Of a DNA stretch of 8,466 nucleotides, positions 1 through 7,098 are shown in pieces. The stretch comes from Nitrospira defluvii (lineage in GTDB: Bacteria > Nitrospirota > Nitrospiria > Nitrospirales > Nitrospiraceae), in NCBI GenBank assembly GCA_016199015.1, contig JACQHN010000194.1:1-8466 (forward strand), written 5' to 3'. Numbering within the stretch: position 1 is the stretch's first letter; each line of letters begins with the position of its first letter. The notes beneath the pieces are model-generated. The model had not been told where the DNA came from and ran no database searches. It was given only the letters and a program-made list of their open reading frames with translations. The translations under genes and the position numbers were made by a program.

Positions 1-867
1 CGCCATCGCCGTCGTCCGCTGAGAACCGACCCAGCAGTCCTCCTGCAGGTTGCCTGAAGTCTGAAATGCTCCCGAGTCTTTTTCAGCCACTGCCGGGTTA
101 GAGAGGGTGAAATTCAGGATGAACACTCTCTTCATGTAGGCGCGGCCGAGGTAGAAACCAGGTCTGACCATGCGAATCTCGTCCCGGATCTCGAACCCGT
201 CCCGCCCGGCCAGCGCATCCGGCTTTGCTCGATATCCAGGAAGGTCGTCCGTGAAGGCATAGTCGATGATGATGGATTCCCGACGCCCGTCCAACAGGCT
301 TTGCCCGCAATAGAGTTTTGCCGGAAAGAGCAGCCACGTGTCTTTCCCGTCCACGTCGAGTTTCTGAATTGTGGCGACATCAGGCCCCAGCAACGGTTTC
401 AGAATGACGAGATCGTTGATCCTGTTCCGCAGAATGCGATGGGACCGGTCAAACACTTTTCCCTTCCAGACCGCTTCGGCGACATGCTCGAGCTTGGCCG
501 TTTTCAGATCGACGACGAGTCCTTTCAGACCGCCGCCGATGATTTCGGCAAAGCGTGCGCGGCCGCTGCTCCCTTTGGGGAAGAAGGCCTGGCCTTGATA
601 CGGCCCGTCCGGAATAGGGCCCGCGCTTAAGCGGGCATAAATTTGATCCACCTGTTCCTGCGTCGCTTCTTCCAGATTGGCGGGTGTAATCTTTATGAGA
701 TCGGCAGGGGTCAATGGGAGGTCGTGCTCGAGGCGCGCGAAGTCGATTTTTTTCGCATAGCCTTCGCCACTCTCCCCGAACTTCACCGGTGGCGGTTCAT
801 GGTCACACGCGGTCAGCAGCGTCAGGAGCAACGCAGAATACACAAGCGAGTCATATCGTCGCATCAT
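1..867 (-). CDS. Lipoprotein of unrecognised family, 3' end cut by window edge
   Basis: The frame is open from an ATG at 867 to base 1 (289 codons, no stop), so the C-terminus lies outside the window. The N-terminus is a lipoprotein signal: MMRRY, a hydrophobic run, then the lipobox LTAC with Cys21 as the predicted lipidated residue. Asp22 follows it; in enterobacteria Asp at +2 favours retention in the inner membrane, though that rule may not hold here. The mature part begins with a Pro-rich linker and has no haem motif or further membrane segment. Notable stretches are VWKGKVFD (133-140), Cys187 in the segment LYCGQSLLDG, and RDEIRMVRPGFYLGRAYM (228-245). The last looks like beta-rich binding-domain sequence, but I cannot name the family. 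A GGGAGGG ribosome site lies 5-6 bases before the ATG; a second ATG follows directly and could also serve. The start is 35 bases after the cytochrome stop with no terminator between, so the two are probably co-transcribed and may act together in the envelope. Confidence 0.8.
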   Translation of the reverse strand, partial: MMRRYDSLVYSALLLTLLTACDHEPPPVKFGESGEGYAKKIDFARLEHDLPLTPADLIKITPANLEEATQEQVDQIYARLSAGPIPDGPYQGQAFFPKGSSGRARFAEIIGGGLKGLVVDLKTAKLEHVAEAVWKGKVFDRSHRILRNRINDLVILKPLLGPDVATIQKLDVDGKDTWLLFPAKLYCGQSLLDGRRESIIIDYAFTDDLPGYRAKPDALAGRDGFEIRDEIRMVRPGFYLGRAYMKRVFILNFTLSNPAVAEKDSGAFQTSGNLQEDCWVGSQRTTAMA

Positions 868-902
868 CCTATCCCTCCCTGTGTGGAGCGGCACATTCGG
901 CG

Positions 903-3338
903 TCACAACGTCGCCAGGAATGCGATGAGGGCCTGCTTGTCCTTGTCCGGCAAATCTTCGCCGAACCGATGCCCCTCGTCCTCCCGCAGCATGAGGCTGT
1001 TGCTATAGAGCTCGCGCAATTCGGCCCCGACCTCCAGGAGACTCTTGGGGTCTGTCACGAGGTCCTTGGCCTTGTCTCGAATGGTGGCTGCCACGGTCTT
1101 CCCTGTCTCCTGACCATACCGAGCCACATACTTGGCCTCCAGTTTGCCGAAGTCGACTTTCGACAACACCAGATCGTCCGCGAATTCCTTATGACGGAAA
1201 TTTCCGATTCGCGACGAGGGCGTACCCTTTGGAAAGACAATGGACGCATCGAGATACCGCTCAACGGTCCCGTCCGACAATTTGGGAAAGAGTTTGATGA
1301 CGACGTCCCGGTTGAACAAGGTGACCTTCGGGACACGCTTCGACGGATTGAGCAAATCGCCCATGGAGGCCTTGTACAGCTTGAACCGACCGTCCACCGT
1401 CGGATCGAACGGCCAACAGGCCGGTGGATTGGGCAACAAGGTCATGTTTTTTTCATCGACATAGGGCGGGTTGTAATGTTCATCTTCCGGCCCGCCACAG
1501 AGCTCGGGACCGATGGCGTTGTTGTGCATGAACGGCGCATGCGCCCAGACGCTTAACAGGGAAATGTTGCGATAGTAGCCGCGGCCGTCGTCGGAAGGTT
1601 CCTTGATGTTCGGGTCCGGCGGCTTGTCGCGCAAGGTTTTAGATCCGTATTCTTCCCACACATGCCCGCGCATATGGTTGGAATGCAGCGCGCGCGCTCG
1701 ATGCGTCCCCACTTCCGTCACGGGAGTGAGTTTGTCGTTCCCCAGCCAGTCGATCCGGATGCTCGGTTCTTTGGGATCGTTAGACAGCTCGCGAAAATCA
1801 CGATTCCCGAATGGTTCCGATTGAGAGGAATGGCAGCGCGCGCAGGTCTTCGCGAAGAGGACCTTCCCGCGATCCACGGAGCCCGGCCCGAACTCTTTAT
1901 CCAATTGCTCAACCAGGTCGCGGTTGTCTTTCAATCCTCTGGCCTTATACAAATCGGACGGTCTCGCTGAAGCCAGAAAGTCAAAGATATTGGCCAGGCG
2001 GTCCTCAATCGTGCGGAATTGCGGACAATCGCGGCGGGCTTGACCGATATCAAAGGGGGTCTGCCCAAACCCGCGCTGCGCCGGATCCAGTTGCCGCATA
2101 TCGGTGAGGTGATTGACCCATGATTCCTCCGAACAACTCCCGATGTTGAAATACACGCGCTGGATGGCTTCGAAGGCGCCGATGCTGTCTTCCCCGCCTT
2201 TGAGGATCTGATGGACCGATCCTTCCTTCTGTCCTCGCTCCCAACACTTCCCCTCTCGTCCCGGTTCACACCAGCATTGCCGCCTGTCACTGCCGGTCGG
2301 ACATTGCTGTGCCTTTCGCCACTTGGTGACGACATGAGGGTGCGTCGGGCGCTTGGTCAGATTGATCAGCGCGTTGATCGTCCCCGGATTATTGATCTGG
2401 TCGTTGGGAATCGCGGACGTATCGACGATGCCCGGCCGCGCATGGCCGAAGACCTGGTATTCGATGGTTCTTGGGTCCATGCCGGACCCCAGGATTTGCG
2501 AGAACCGTGAGTACTGATTCCCGACCGTTCCCGAGAGATTCTCCCATTTCGGATGCGCAGGATTCTTTGGCGGGCTTAGAGGATTGAACGCGATGTGACA
2601 GGACCCGCAAGAAATTCCGACCAAGAAGGGAGGTTCGATCGATCCATCCGCGATCCGGCTGCGCATGGGCTGTGTGGAATCAGCCGGCTTTTTGCGTTCG
2701 TGATATCCGGCCCAGGTTCCCAATCGCCCCTTGTTGACGATGAGCCACTGCTCTTTATTGAATCTCGGGTTCGGAAACTTCCGGACGCCCATCCCTCCCG
2801 TCGATGTGCCGAACCGTAGGTCACAAGCCGACTGCCGCTGATCTTTTGGGCCATGAGGATCATCATGCGCCAGCGCGGCGTCCTTGAACTCACAGGCAGG
2901 ATCTTTATATCCGTCCTTTCCGACATAACTCAGCAGCACGTCATCGCCCGGGCAGTAATCAAACCCGTAGGTCTCGTCGTCGCTTTTTGCCGGACAATTG
3001 GGATCCCCCGGCTTGCAGCAGTCGGGGTCATTGATGAGCCCCCACCGGTTAAACCGCTGTTCCCGAATGTTCGTGCCCAACACGCGATACCAATCGACCA
3101 TCACGCCGAACCGCTGTGGGTACACATAGGTAAAAAATCGTTCGTTCCCAGCCGTGGCCTTGAACCAAATTTCCGCTCCCGCTCGCTCCGAGTCGGTGAG
3201 ATCACCGCCGCCATAACGAAAGCCGGGGCTATCCTCCTTCAACACCATCGCAGGTGGCCCGGCGGTATCTTTGCCGTTCACGATGCTGACCAGACCGACA
3301 TAGAGCATGATGCCGATGGCAATCATGACATGCTTCAT
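903..3338 (-). CDS. Large exported dihaem cytochrome c, RoxA/dihaem-peroxidase-like
   Basis: The protein begins with a signal peptide (MKHVMIAIGIMLYVGLVSIVNG), so it should act in the periplasm or outside the cell. Numbered from the upstream ATG at 3344 (813 residues), it has two CXXCH haem c sites, CGSCH at 246-250 and CARCH at 501-505, and no third. A conserved-looking segment near 590-610 (GYYRNISLLSVWAHAPFMHNN) resembles the distal-ligand region of dihaem peroxidases and of the rubber oxygenase RoxA, and His607 is a candidate distal ligand. It is longer than RoxA (about 680 residues) and its haem sites are further apart (255 residues, against about 200). It carries many extra cysteines, including clusters near 109-174 and 348-367, which suggest disulfides. 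A peroxidase or oxygenase role is an inference; the substrate is unknown. Start choice: AGGAGG lies 8 bases before the ATG at 3338 but only 2 before the one at 3344, so 3338 is preferred (811 residues). The lipoprotein gene follows after 35 bases. Confidence 0.88.
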   Translation of the reverse strand: MKHVMIAIGIMLYVGLVSIVNGKDTAGPPAMVLKEDSPGFRYGGGDLTDSERAGAEIWFKATAGNERFFTYVYPQRFGVMVDWYRVLGTNIREQRFNRWGLINDPDCCKPGDPNCPAKSDDETYGFDYCPGDDVLLSYVGKDGYKDPACEFKDAALAHDDPHGPKDQRQSACDLRFGTSTGGMGVRKFPNPRFNKEQWLIVNKGRLGTWAGYHERKKPADSTQPMRSRIADGSIEPPFLVGISCGSCHIAFNPLSPPKNPAHPKWENLSGTVGNQYSRFSQILGSGMDPRTIEYQVFGHARPGIVDTSAIPNDQINNPGTINALINLTKRPTHPHVVTKWRKAQQCPTGSDRRQCWCEPGREGKCWERGQKEGSVHQILKGGEDSIGAFEAIQRVYFNIGSCSEESWVNHLTDMRQLDPAQRGFGQTPFDIGQARRDCPQFRTIEDRLANIFDFLASARPSDLYKARGLKDNRDLVEQLDKEFGPGSVDRGKVLFAKTCARCHSSQSEPFGNRDFRELSNDPKEPSIRIDWLGNDKLTPVTEVGTHRARALHSNHMRGHVWEEYGSKTLRDKPPDPNIKEPSDDGRGYYRNISLLSVWAHAPFMHNNAIGPELCGGPEDEHYNPPYVDEKNMTLLPNPPACWPFDPTVDGRFKLYKASMGDLLNPSKRVPKVTLFNRDVVIKLFPKLSDGTVERYLDASIVFPKGTPSSRIGNFRHKEFADDLVLSKVDFGKLEAKYVARYGQETGKTVAATIRDKAKDLVTDPKSLLEVGAELRELYSNSLMLREDEGHRFGEDLPDKDKQALIAFLATL

Positions 3339-3344
3339 GACCAT

Positions 3345-3353
3345 CCCCTCCTT
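3345..3353 (-). promoter_or_regulatory. Ribosome binding site deciding the cytochrome start
   Basis: On the minus strand this reads AAGGAGGGG, a near-perfect Shine-Dalgarno sequence. Its AGGAGG core ends 2 bases before the ATG at 3344 and 8 bases before the in-frame ATG at 3338. The second spacing is the normal one, so translation most likely begins at 3338 and the upstream Met-Val pair is not made. Confidence 0.7.
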
Positions 3354-3570
3354 CTGCGAAGATCACCCTACCGATTTCGCATGCCGAGTGTTTCCGGTTA
3401 GTAGAAACGGCCATTCCCGTTGAAGGAAGCGCATCGTGCCGTCGGCTTGAATCGAGGACGTCGTTCTGTAACAACCAGAAAGAATGGCGGTGTCGGCCGA
3501 AATTCCCTGCGTTTCTCAGTTCAATTTAAGCAAGCATTCTGCCTGGGCGCCGCGCGGAGCATTTGCTGCA

Positions 3571-3583
3571 CTATTTCAAATAG
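3571..3583. repeat. Short perfect inverted repeat (CTATTT-C-AAATAG)
   Basis: Six-base arms around one central base form a compact dyad typical in size of a dimeric regulator's operator. It lies about 230 bases upstream of the cytochrome start and 38 bases from the tandem duplication. An operator role is inferred only from symmetry and position; a 13-base AT-rich palindrome can also arise by chance. Confidence 0.35.
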
Positions 3584-3620
3584 ATGAACAAGGAGGTATT
3601 GGGCAGGATCACATCGAAGC

Positions 3621-3660
3621 TGTATCTAAGAAGATAACGGTGTATCTAAGAAGATAACGG
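3621..3660. repeat. Exact tandem duplication of a 20-base unit with palindromic core
   Basis: The unit TGTATCTAAGAAGATAACGG occurs twice with no mismatch and no gap, at 3621-3640 and 3641-3660; the identity stops at both outer edges. Inside each unit, TATCT and AGATA form an inverted repeat around AAGA (3623-3636 and 3643-3656). The two dyads therefore recur every 20 bases, close to two DNA turns, and would face nearly the same side of the helix. This could be a double operator for a dimeric regulator about 285 bases upstream of the cytochrome gene. A recent slippage duplication without function is the alternative. Confidence 0.75.
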
Positions 3661-3664
3661 CATG

Positions 3665-3695
3665 TCGTGTGACTGTTCCAGAAGAGGACACACGA
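3665..3695. repeat. Inverted repeat, 7-base arms (TCGTGTG / CACACGA)
   Basis: Arms at 3665-3671 and 3689-3695 are perfect complements around a 17-base spacer, starting 5 bases beyond the tandem duplication. No T-run follows on either strand, so it is not a typical intrinsic terminator. It may be a spaced operator or a chance dyad. Confidence 0.35.
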
Positions 3696-3727
3696 ATAGT
3701 CTGAGAATTCAGCGGTTCGTTGCTATG

Positions 3728-3757
3728 GATCAGCGGGTTCCGTCGCGTATGCTGATC
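3728..3757. repeat. Inverted repeat, 7-base arms (GATCAGC / GCTGATC)
   Basis: Arms at 3728-3734 and 3751-3757 pair perfectly around a 16-base spacer. In the transcript running off the HPt gene (about 107 bases after its stop) this could fold into a hairpin, but no U-run follows, so an intrinsic terminator call is not supported. It could be a 3'-end stabilising hairpin or a protein-binding site. Confidence 0.35.
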
Positions 3758-3864
3758 TTATCGCATTCTCCAAGGCTACAACGTCATGGTGCTGTTGTGG
3801 TCAACAGTCATTGACGCGGCAATGGTTCGTGTTGAAGAAATGCCTAAGTGGATGGGGAATGGAT

Positions 3865-4194
3865 TTACCGCTTGCAGACGACGGTGACTCGGGCGAGGAA
3901 ATCCCGAAGGTGTTCCTGTTGATGCTGCAACGTGACGAGGTCTTTCGCCAGCGCAGCCTCTTCGAGGTGATGACCGATCGTACTGATTTGATCGAATCCA
4001 TATCCGCCGCCGTCGCCTTTCATGCGATGGCCCAGCAGACGAATGGTGTTGAGGTCTCCTTGCTTGAGACAGGCTTCAATCGTGGTGAGGTCTCGCTGTC
4101 GATTGGCGAGGAATCCCGGCACAATCGCTTCCAGGTCAGGATCGATCTGTACGACGATTTTCTCTCGGTCGGTATCGGGGCGCGCAGGAGTCAT
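3865..4194 (-). CDS. Free-standing histidine phosphotransfer (HPt) protein
   Basis: This 109-residue protein is an HPt domain with little else. The helix motif [15 protein letters not shown] (53-67) carries the phosphoacceptor His56, with Lys59 and Gly60 in the usual HxxKG arrangement, and an amphipathic helix follows ([15 protein letters not shown]). The N-terminal segment [19 protein letters not shown] is also typical of the first helices of the family. Such proteins shuttle phosphate between receiver aspartates in the cytoplasm and have no catalytic activity of their own. Its ATG overlaps the stop of the hybrid kinase (ATGA, 4 bases), so the two are translationally coupled and very probably partners. 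It should take phosphate from a kinase receiver domain and pass it to the response regulators encoded upstream in the same cassette. No signal peptide or membrane segment is present. It is the last gene of the cassette. Confidence 0.9.
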   Translation of the reverse strand: MTPARPDTDREKIVVQIDPDLEAIVPGFLANRQRDLTTIEACLKQGDLNTIRLLGHRMKGDGGGYGFDQISTIGHHLEEAALAKDLVTLQHQQEHLRDFLARVTVVCKR

Positions 4195-5960
4195 TTCGGT
4201 CGTGTCCTTTCGAAGGCGACGAGCAGTTCAAGGAGCGTGATCTTTTTGAGAGGCTTGGTCATGTGGGCGTTGCAGCCCGCCTCGAAAATTCTGGTGGCTT
4301 CCTCTTTGAGCGCCAATGCCGTCAAGGCCACGATCTGAACCGCGGGAAGGTCCTGCTCCTGTTCCCACTTGCGAATGGTTCTCGTGGCAGTAAGACCGTC
4401 CATCACCGGCATCTGCATGTCCATGAGGATTAGATCGTAGTGTCCGTTCTGAAACTTCGCGACTCCGATCTGGCCGTTATCAGCGAGATCCAATCGATGG
4501 GGAGTGCCCTTGAGATAGGATTTAATCAGGACCTGGTTGTCCGGCGAGTCCTCGACTAGGAGAATCCGCAAGGGCTTGCACGAAGGCACGGCCAGCGGCT
4601 GGGAATGTTGGGCGGCGGCCAAGAAACCACTCTGGCTGCGTCCCAGGGCGATACTGATCGTTTGTTGCAGATCAGAGCGCCGAATCGGCTTGACCAAATA
4701 TCCGCCCAGGCCGAGGTCGTAGGTCTTGGCAATATCGTCGGCCCATCGGTCGGAGGCCAACATGATGATCGTGAGGCCACTGAGCCGATGGTCGGCACGA
4801 ATGCGCTCGATGACCTCAAACCCATCCATTCCGGGCATTCGACAATCTAGTAAGAGGAGACCGAAGGGCGTCTTCGAGGTCAGTGACTCCTCCAGCACCT
4901 CCATGGCCTGTTCTCCGCTGTCGGCTTCATCTACGAAGGCGCCCCATCCGAAGAGTGTTTCGCGCAGGATCAGCCGATTAGTCGGGTAATCGTCCACCAC
5001 CAGGCAGCGGAGCCCCGTCAGATTCAGTGCGACGGACACCTTCGGTGGCGGTGGAGCCGTCTGTATGCCGAGCCGAACGACGCAGTGGAAGGTGCTCCCC
5101 TCGCCGAGCGTGCTTTCGGCCCAGATCAGTCCGCCCATGAGTGTGGCCAATTGTTGAGAGATCGATAATCCCAGGCCTGTGCCGCCATATTGGCGGGCAA
5201 TCGTGCTATGAGCCTGAGTAAAGGTGTCGAAAATGGTCTTCAACTTGTCCGGAGGCACTCCGATCCCTGTGTCCGTAATCGAGAATCGAATCACGCCTGC
5301 TTCTCGCCGGTCGGGATCGTTGGTGACCGTCATGACCACCGAGCCCTTCTCCGTGAATTTGATCGCATTCCCAAGCAAGTTCAGCAGGATTTGGTACAGC
5401 CGGTTTGGATCGCCGATCAGATGGCAAGGGACGTCGTGTGACAGGTGCGAGACCAGTTCAAGACCTTTCTCATTGGCTCGAAGCGCCAGCATCTCACTCG
5501 CTTTATCGATCAGCTCGGAGAGATCGAAGTCGATGGTGTCCAGGTCCAGGCGACCCGATTCGACTTTGGAGAGGTCGAGAATATCGTTGATGAGGCTCAA
5601 TAGACTTGCGCCCGCGCGGCGAAAGATGCGCAGGTATTTTCGTTGTTCAGATGTGAGCGTGGTCTCCCACAACAGATCGGCCATGCCGATGATGGCGTTC
5701 ATCGGTGTCCGGATCTCGTGACTCATACTGGCCAGAAATTCGCTCTTGGCACGATTGGCCACATCGGCGGCGTCTTTCGCGGTTTGCAGCTCCTCGACAC
5801 GACGCTGCAGCTCGTTCGAGACACGTTGCAGGGCGCGTTCGGCGCGCCGTCGTGCGGTTTGCTCACGTTGCAGTGCCGTGGGTGGACGAGAAGGAGTGCG
5901 GGAGACACGTTTTGAGGAGGCTGCTGTGGCTCGGGGGGAGTGGGCTGTACGTTTCGCCAT
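4191..5960 (-). CDS. Soluble hybrid histidine kinase (HisKA-HATPase-REC-REC)
   Basis: The protein has 589 residues. A basic, disordered tail (1-30) leads into a coiled coil (about 31-75). HisKA follows (about 72-137) with phosphoacceptor His81 in [11 protein letters not shown]. The HATPase domain spans about 183-297, with an N box (Asn198 in LLGNAIKF), G1 box DTGIG (230-234), F box FDTF and G2 box GGTGLGL (259-265). Receiver 1 (about 317-437) has Asp323/Asp324, acceptor Asp372, Ser403 and Lys424. Receiver 2 (about 464-583) has Glu470/Asp471, acceptor Asp514, Thr547 and Lys569. Both receivers look competent. No membrane segment, PAS, GAF or HAMP region is seen, so it is a cytoplasmic kinase whose input must come from the coiled coil or a partner. 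It has no HPt domain of its own; the next gene supplies it. Its start is 88 bases after the upstream stop and the ribosome site (AGGA very close to the ATG) is weak. Confidence 0.93.
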   Translation of the reverse strand: MAKRTAHSPRATAASSKRVSRTPSRPPTALQREQTARRRAERALQRVSNELQRRVEELQTAKDAADVANRAKSEFLASMSHEIRTPMNAIIGMADLLWETTLTSEQRKYLRIFRRAGASLLSLINDILDLSKVESGRLDLDTIDFDLSELIDKASEMLALRANEKGLELVSHLSHDVPCHLIGDPNRLYQILLNLLGNAIKFTEKGSVVMTVTNDPDRREAGVIRFSITDTGIGVPPDKLKTIFDTFTQAHSTIARQYGGTGLGLSISQQLATLMGGLIWAESTLGEGSTFHCVVRLGIQTAPPPPKVSVALNLTGLRCLVVDDYPTNRLILRETLFGWGAFVDEADSGEQAMEVLEESLTSKTPFGLLLLDCRMPGMDGFEVIERIRADHRLSGLTIIMLASDRWADDIAKTYDLGLGGYLVKPIRRSDLQQTISIALGRSQSGFLAAAQHSQPLAVPSCKPLRILLVEDSPDNQVLIKSYLKGTPHRLDLADNGQIGVAKFQNGHYDLILMDMQMPVMDGLTATRTIRKWEQEQDLPAVQIVALTALALKEEATRIFEAGCNAHMTKPLKKITLLELLVAFERTRPK

Positions 5961-6048
5961 GTCCTGGTCCGGTCGTCGCCAGCCTTCGTGACAGCCCAGC
6001 CGCAGGGTGTGTGGAGTGCGGAGTAGCGTTCGCGTCGGCGGGAGGATA

Positions 6049-7053
6049 TCAGTCCTTATGAATGTGATGCACGAGCGTCAGCACTCCCGCCTGTTTGGCG
6101 CGATTGCGCCCTTCTTGTTTCGCTTGGTAGAGCGCTTGGTCGGCGGCCCGTATGAGATCCGTCGGCGCGGCCACGCGGTTCGGCACGGTGCTCGCGAAGC
6201 CGAGACTGATGGTGACGGGATCCTCGTTGGGATGTTTGATGTCCGCTTCACAGACTTTCCGTCTGAGCGTCTCCGCGACCTGTGCCGCGCCTTCCACCGT
6301 GGTTCCCGGCAGCACGATGACAAACTCGTCCCCTCCATAGCGGGCGACCAAGTCGCCGGGACGATTCACATGGCTCGAAATAAGCTGCGCGACCTGGCGG
6401 AGACATTCATCGCCGGCCTGGTGCCCATGGCTGTCGTTATACGTCTTGAAAAAATCGATATCGAGCATGATCAGCGACAGTGGGGTCGATTCACGCGCGG
6501 CCCGCCGCCATTCCTGGTCGAGGAAATCGTCGAACTGCCGCCGGTTGGTGATTCCGGTCAAGCCGTCGAGACAGGAGAGGCGCAACAACATCTGATTGGC
6601 TTCCTGGAGCTGCCGCATGACCTCCAGGAGTTCCTGCTCGCGTGCGCGGCGTCGTTCGATTTCATGGACGAGGCGCAACACGCAACGGACGCGTGTCAGG
6701 AGCTCGATCTTGCTAATCGGTTTCGCGACATAGTCGATCGCGCCGGCGGCAAAGGCGAGCTGCAGATCCACCGGATCCGTTTTGACTGTGGCCATAATGA
6801 TGGGGACGTCGCGATATCGTTCGACGGCTTTAATTTGTCGGCAGGCCTCGATGCCGCTGGTGGAGGGCATGACGATATCCATCAAAATCAGGTCGACCCG
6901 GCCGGTCAGCTGCTTCCCGCCGTCGAGCCCCAGCAGGCGAAACGCGGCCGCGGCGGATTCCGCCACGAACGTCTCTTCGTAGCCGGCATTCGCGAGGATG
7001 GATTGCATCAACAGGCGATCGTCCGCCGAATCATCGACGACCAAGATACCCAT
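6049..7053 (-). CDS. REC-GGDEF response regulator, diguanylate cyclase
   Basis: The protein has 334 residues. The N-terminal receiver (about 2-125) has Asp7/Asp8, phosphoacceptor Asp59 in LILMDIVMP, Thr89 and Lys111. A helical linker (about 128-158) joins it to a GGDEF domain (about 160-325) that begins [10 protein letters not shown]. The signature GGDEF (240-244) is exact, the metal-binding segment MLDIDFFK (196-203) and NDSHGH follow the family pattern, and the inhibitory I-site RxxD (Arg231-Asp234) stands five residues before GGDEF. The enzyme should therefore make cyclic di-GMP from two GTP when phosphorylation drives dimerisation, with product feedback. The layout is like WspR and PleD. 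It lies 45 bases after the upstream response-regulator gene and 88 before the kinase. The ribosome site GGGAG is about 10 bases before the ATG, rather far. Its receiver is clearly related to that of the upstream gene. Confidence 0.94.
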   Translation of the reverse strand: MGILVVDDSADDRLLMQSILANAGYEETFVAESAAAAFRLLGLDGGKQLTGRVDLILMDIVMPSTSGIEACRQIKAVERYRDVPIIMATVKTDPVDLQLAFAAGAIDYVAKPISKIELLTRVRCVLRLVHEIERRRAREQELLEVMRQLQEANQMLLRLSCLDGLTGITNRRQFDDFLDQEWRRAARESTPLSLIMLDIDFFKTYNDSHGHQAGDECLRQVAQLISSHVNRPGDLVARYGGDEFVIVLPGTTVEGAAQVAETLRRKVCEADIKHPNEDPVTISLGFASTVPNRVAAPTDLIRAADQALYQAKQEGRNRAKQAGVLTLVHHIHKD

Positions 7054-7098
7054 GGCAACATGTCTCCCTGAGAGTGTGTCGTAGGGGGATGCTAGCAG

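Larger units (their letters stand above)
3354..3864. other. Gene-free intergenic region rich in dyad repeats
   Basis: About 510 bases between the HPt stop and the cytochrome ribosome site hold no convincing gene on either strand. Parts of it (around 3500-3660) look more AT-rich than the flanking genes. It contains an exact 20-base tandem duplication, three inverted repeats with 6-7 base arms (listed separately) and a short one at 3800-3815 (5-base arms). No clear sigma70 or sigma54 promoter for the cytochrome operon could be picked out by eye, and no hairpin followed by a T-run was seen downstream of the HPt gene. It presumably holds the end of the signalling transcript and the start of the cytochrome transcript. 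Confidence 0.6.

Noticed and set aside
714..1556. A 280-codon open frame on the plus strand
   Set aside because: It lies antisense to the lipoprotein and the C-terminal part of the cytochrome, has no recognisable motif, and both minus-strand genes have signal peptides and ribosome sites.
3229..3474. Minus-strand 81-codon frame overlapping the cytochrome start
   Set aside because: It is in another frame over the signal-peptide region of the cytochrome, which has a strong ribosome site and a proper signal sequence.
3584..3637. Plus-strand 17-codon frame (MNKEVLGRITSKLYLRR) with an AAGGAGG inside it, ending in the first tandem repeat
   Set aside because: It is too short to support as a gene, the Shine-Dalgarno-like sequence lies within the frame rather than before its ATG, and no plus-strand gene follows for it to lead into. 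An internal TTG start would give only 12 codons.
3725..3814. Plus-strand frame of about 29 codons starting MDQRVPSRM
   Set aside because: No ribosome site is evident, no similarity was recognised, and it overlaps inverted repeats; most likely chance.
3811..4338. A 175-codon plus-strand open frame over the HPt gene
   Set aside because: The minus strand encodes a clear HPt motif coupled to the kinase gene; the plus-strand translation resembles nothing.
6007..7071. A 354-codon open frame on the plus strand
   Set aside because: It is antisense to the REC-GGDEF gene, whose domains and catalytic motifs are unmistakable. The plus-strand product shows no recognisable domain; the openness follows from the codon composition of the real gene.
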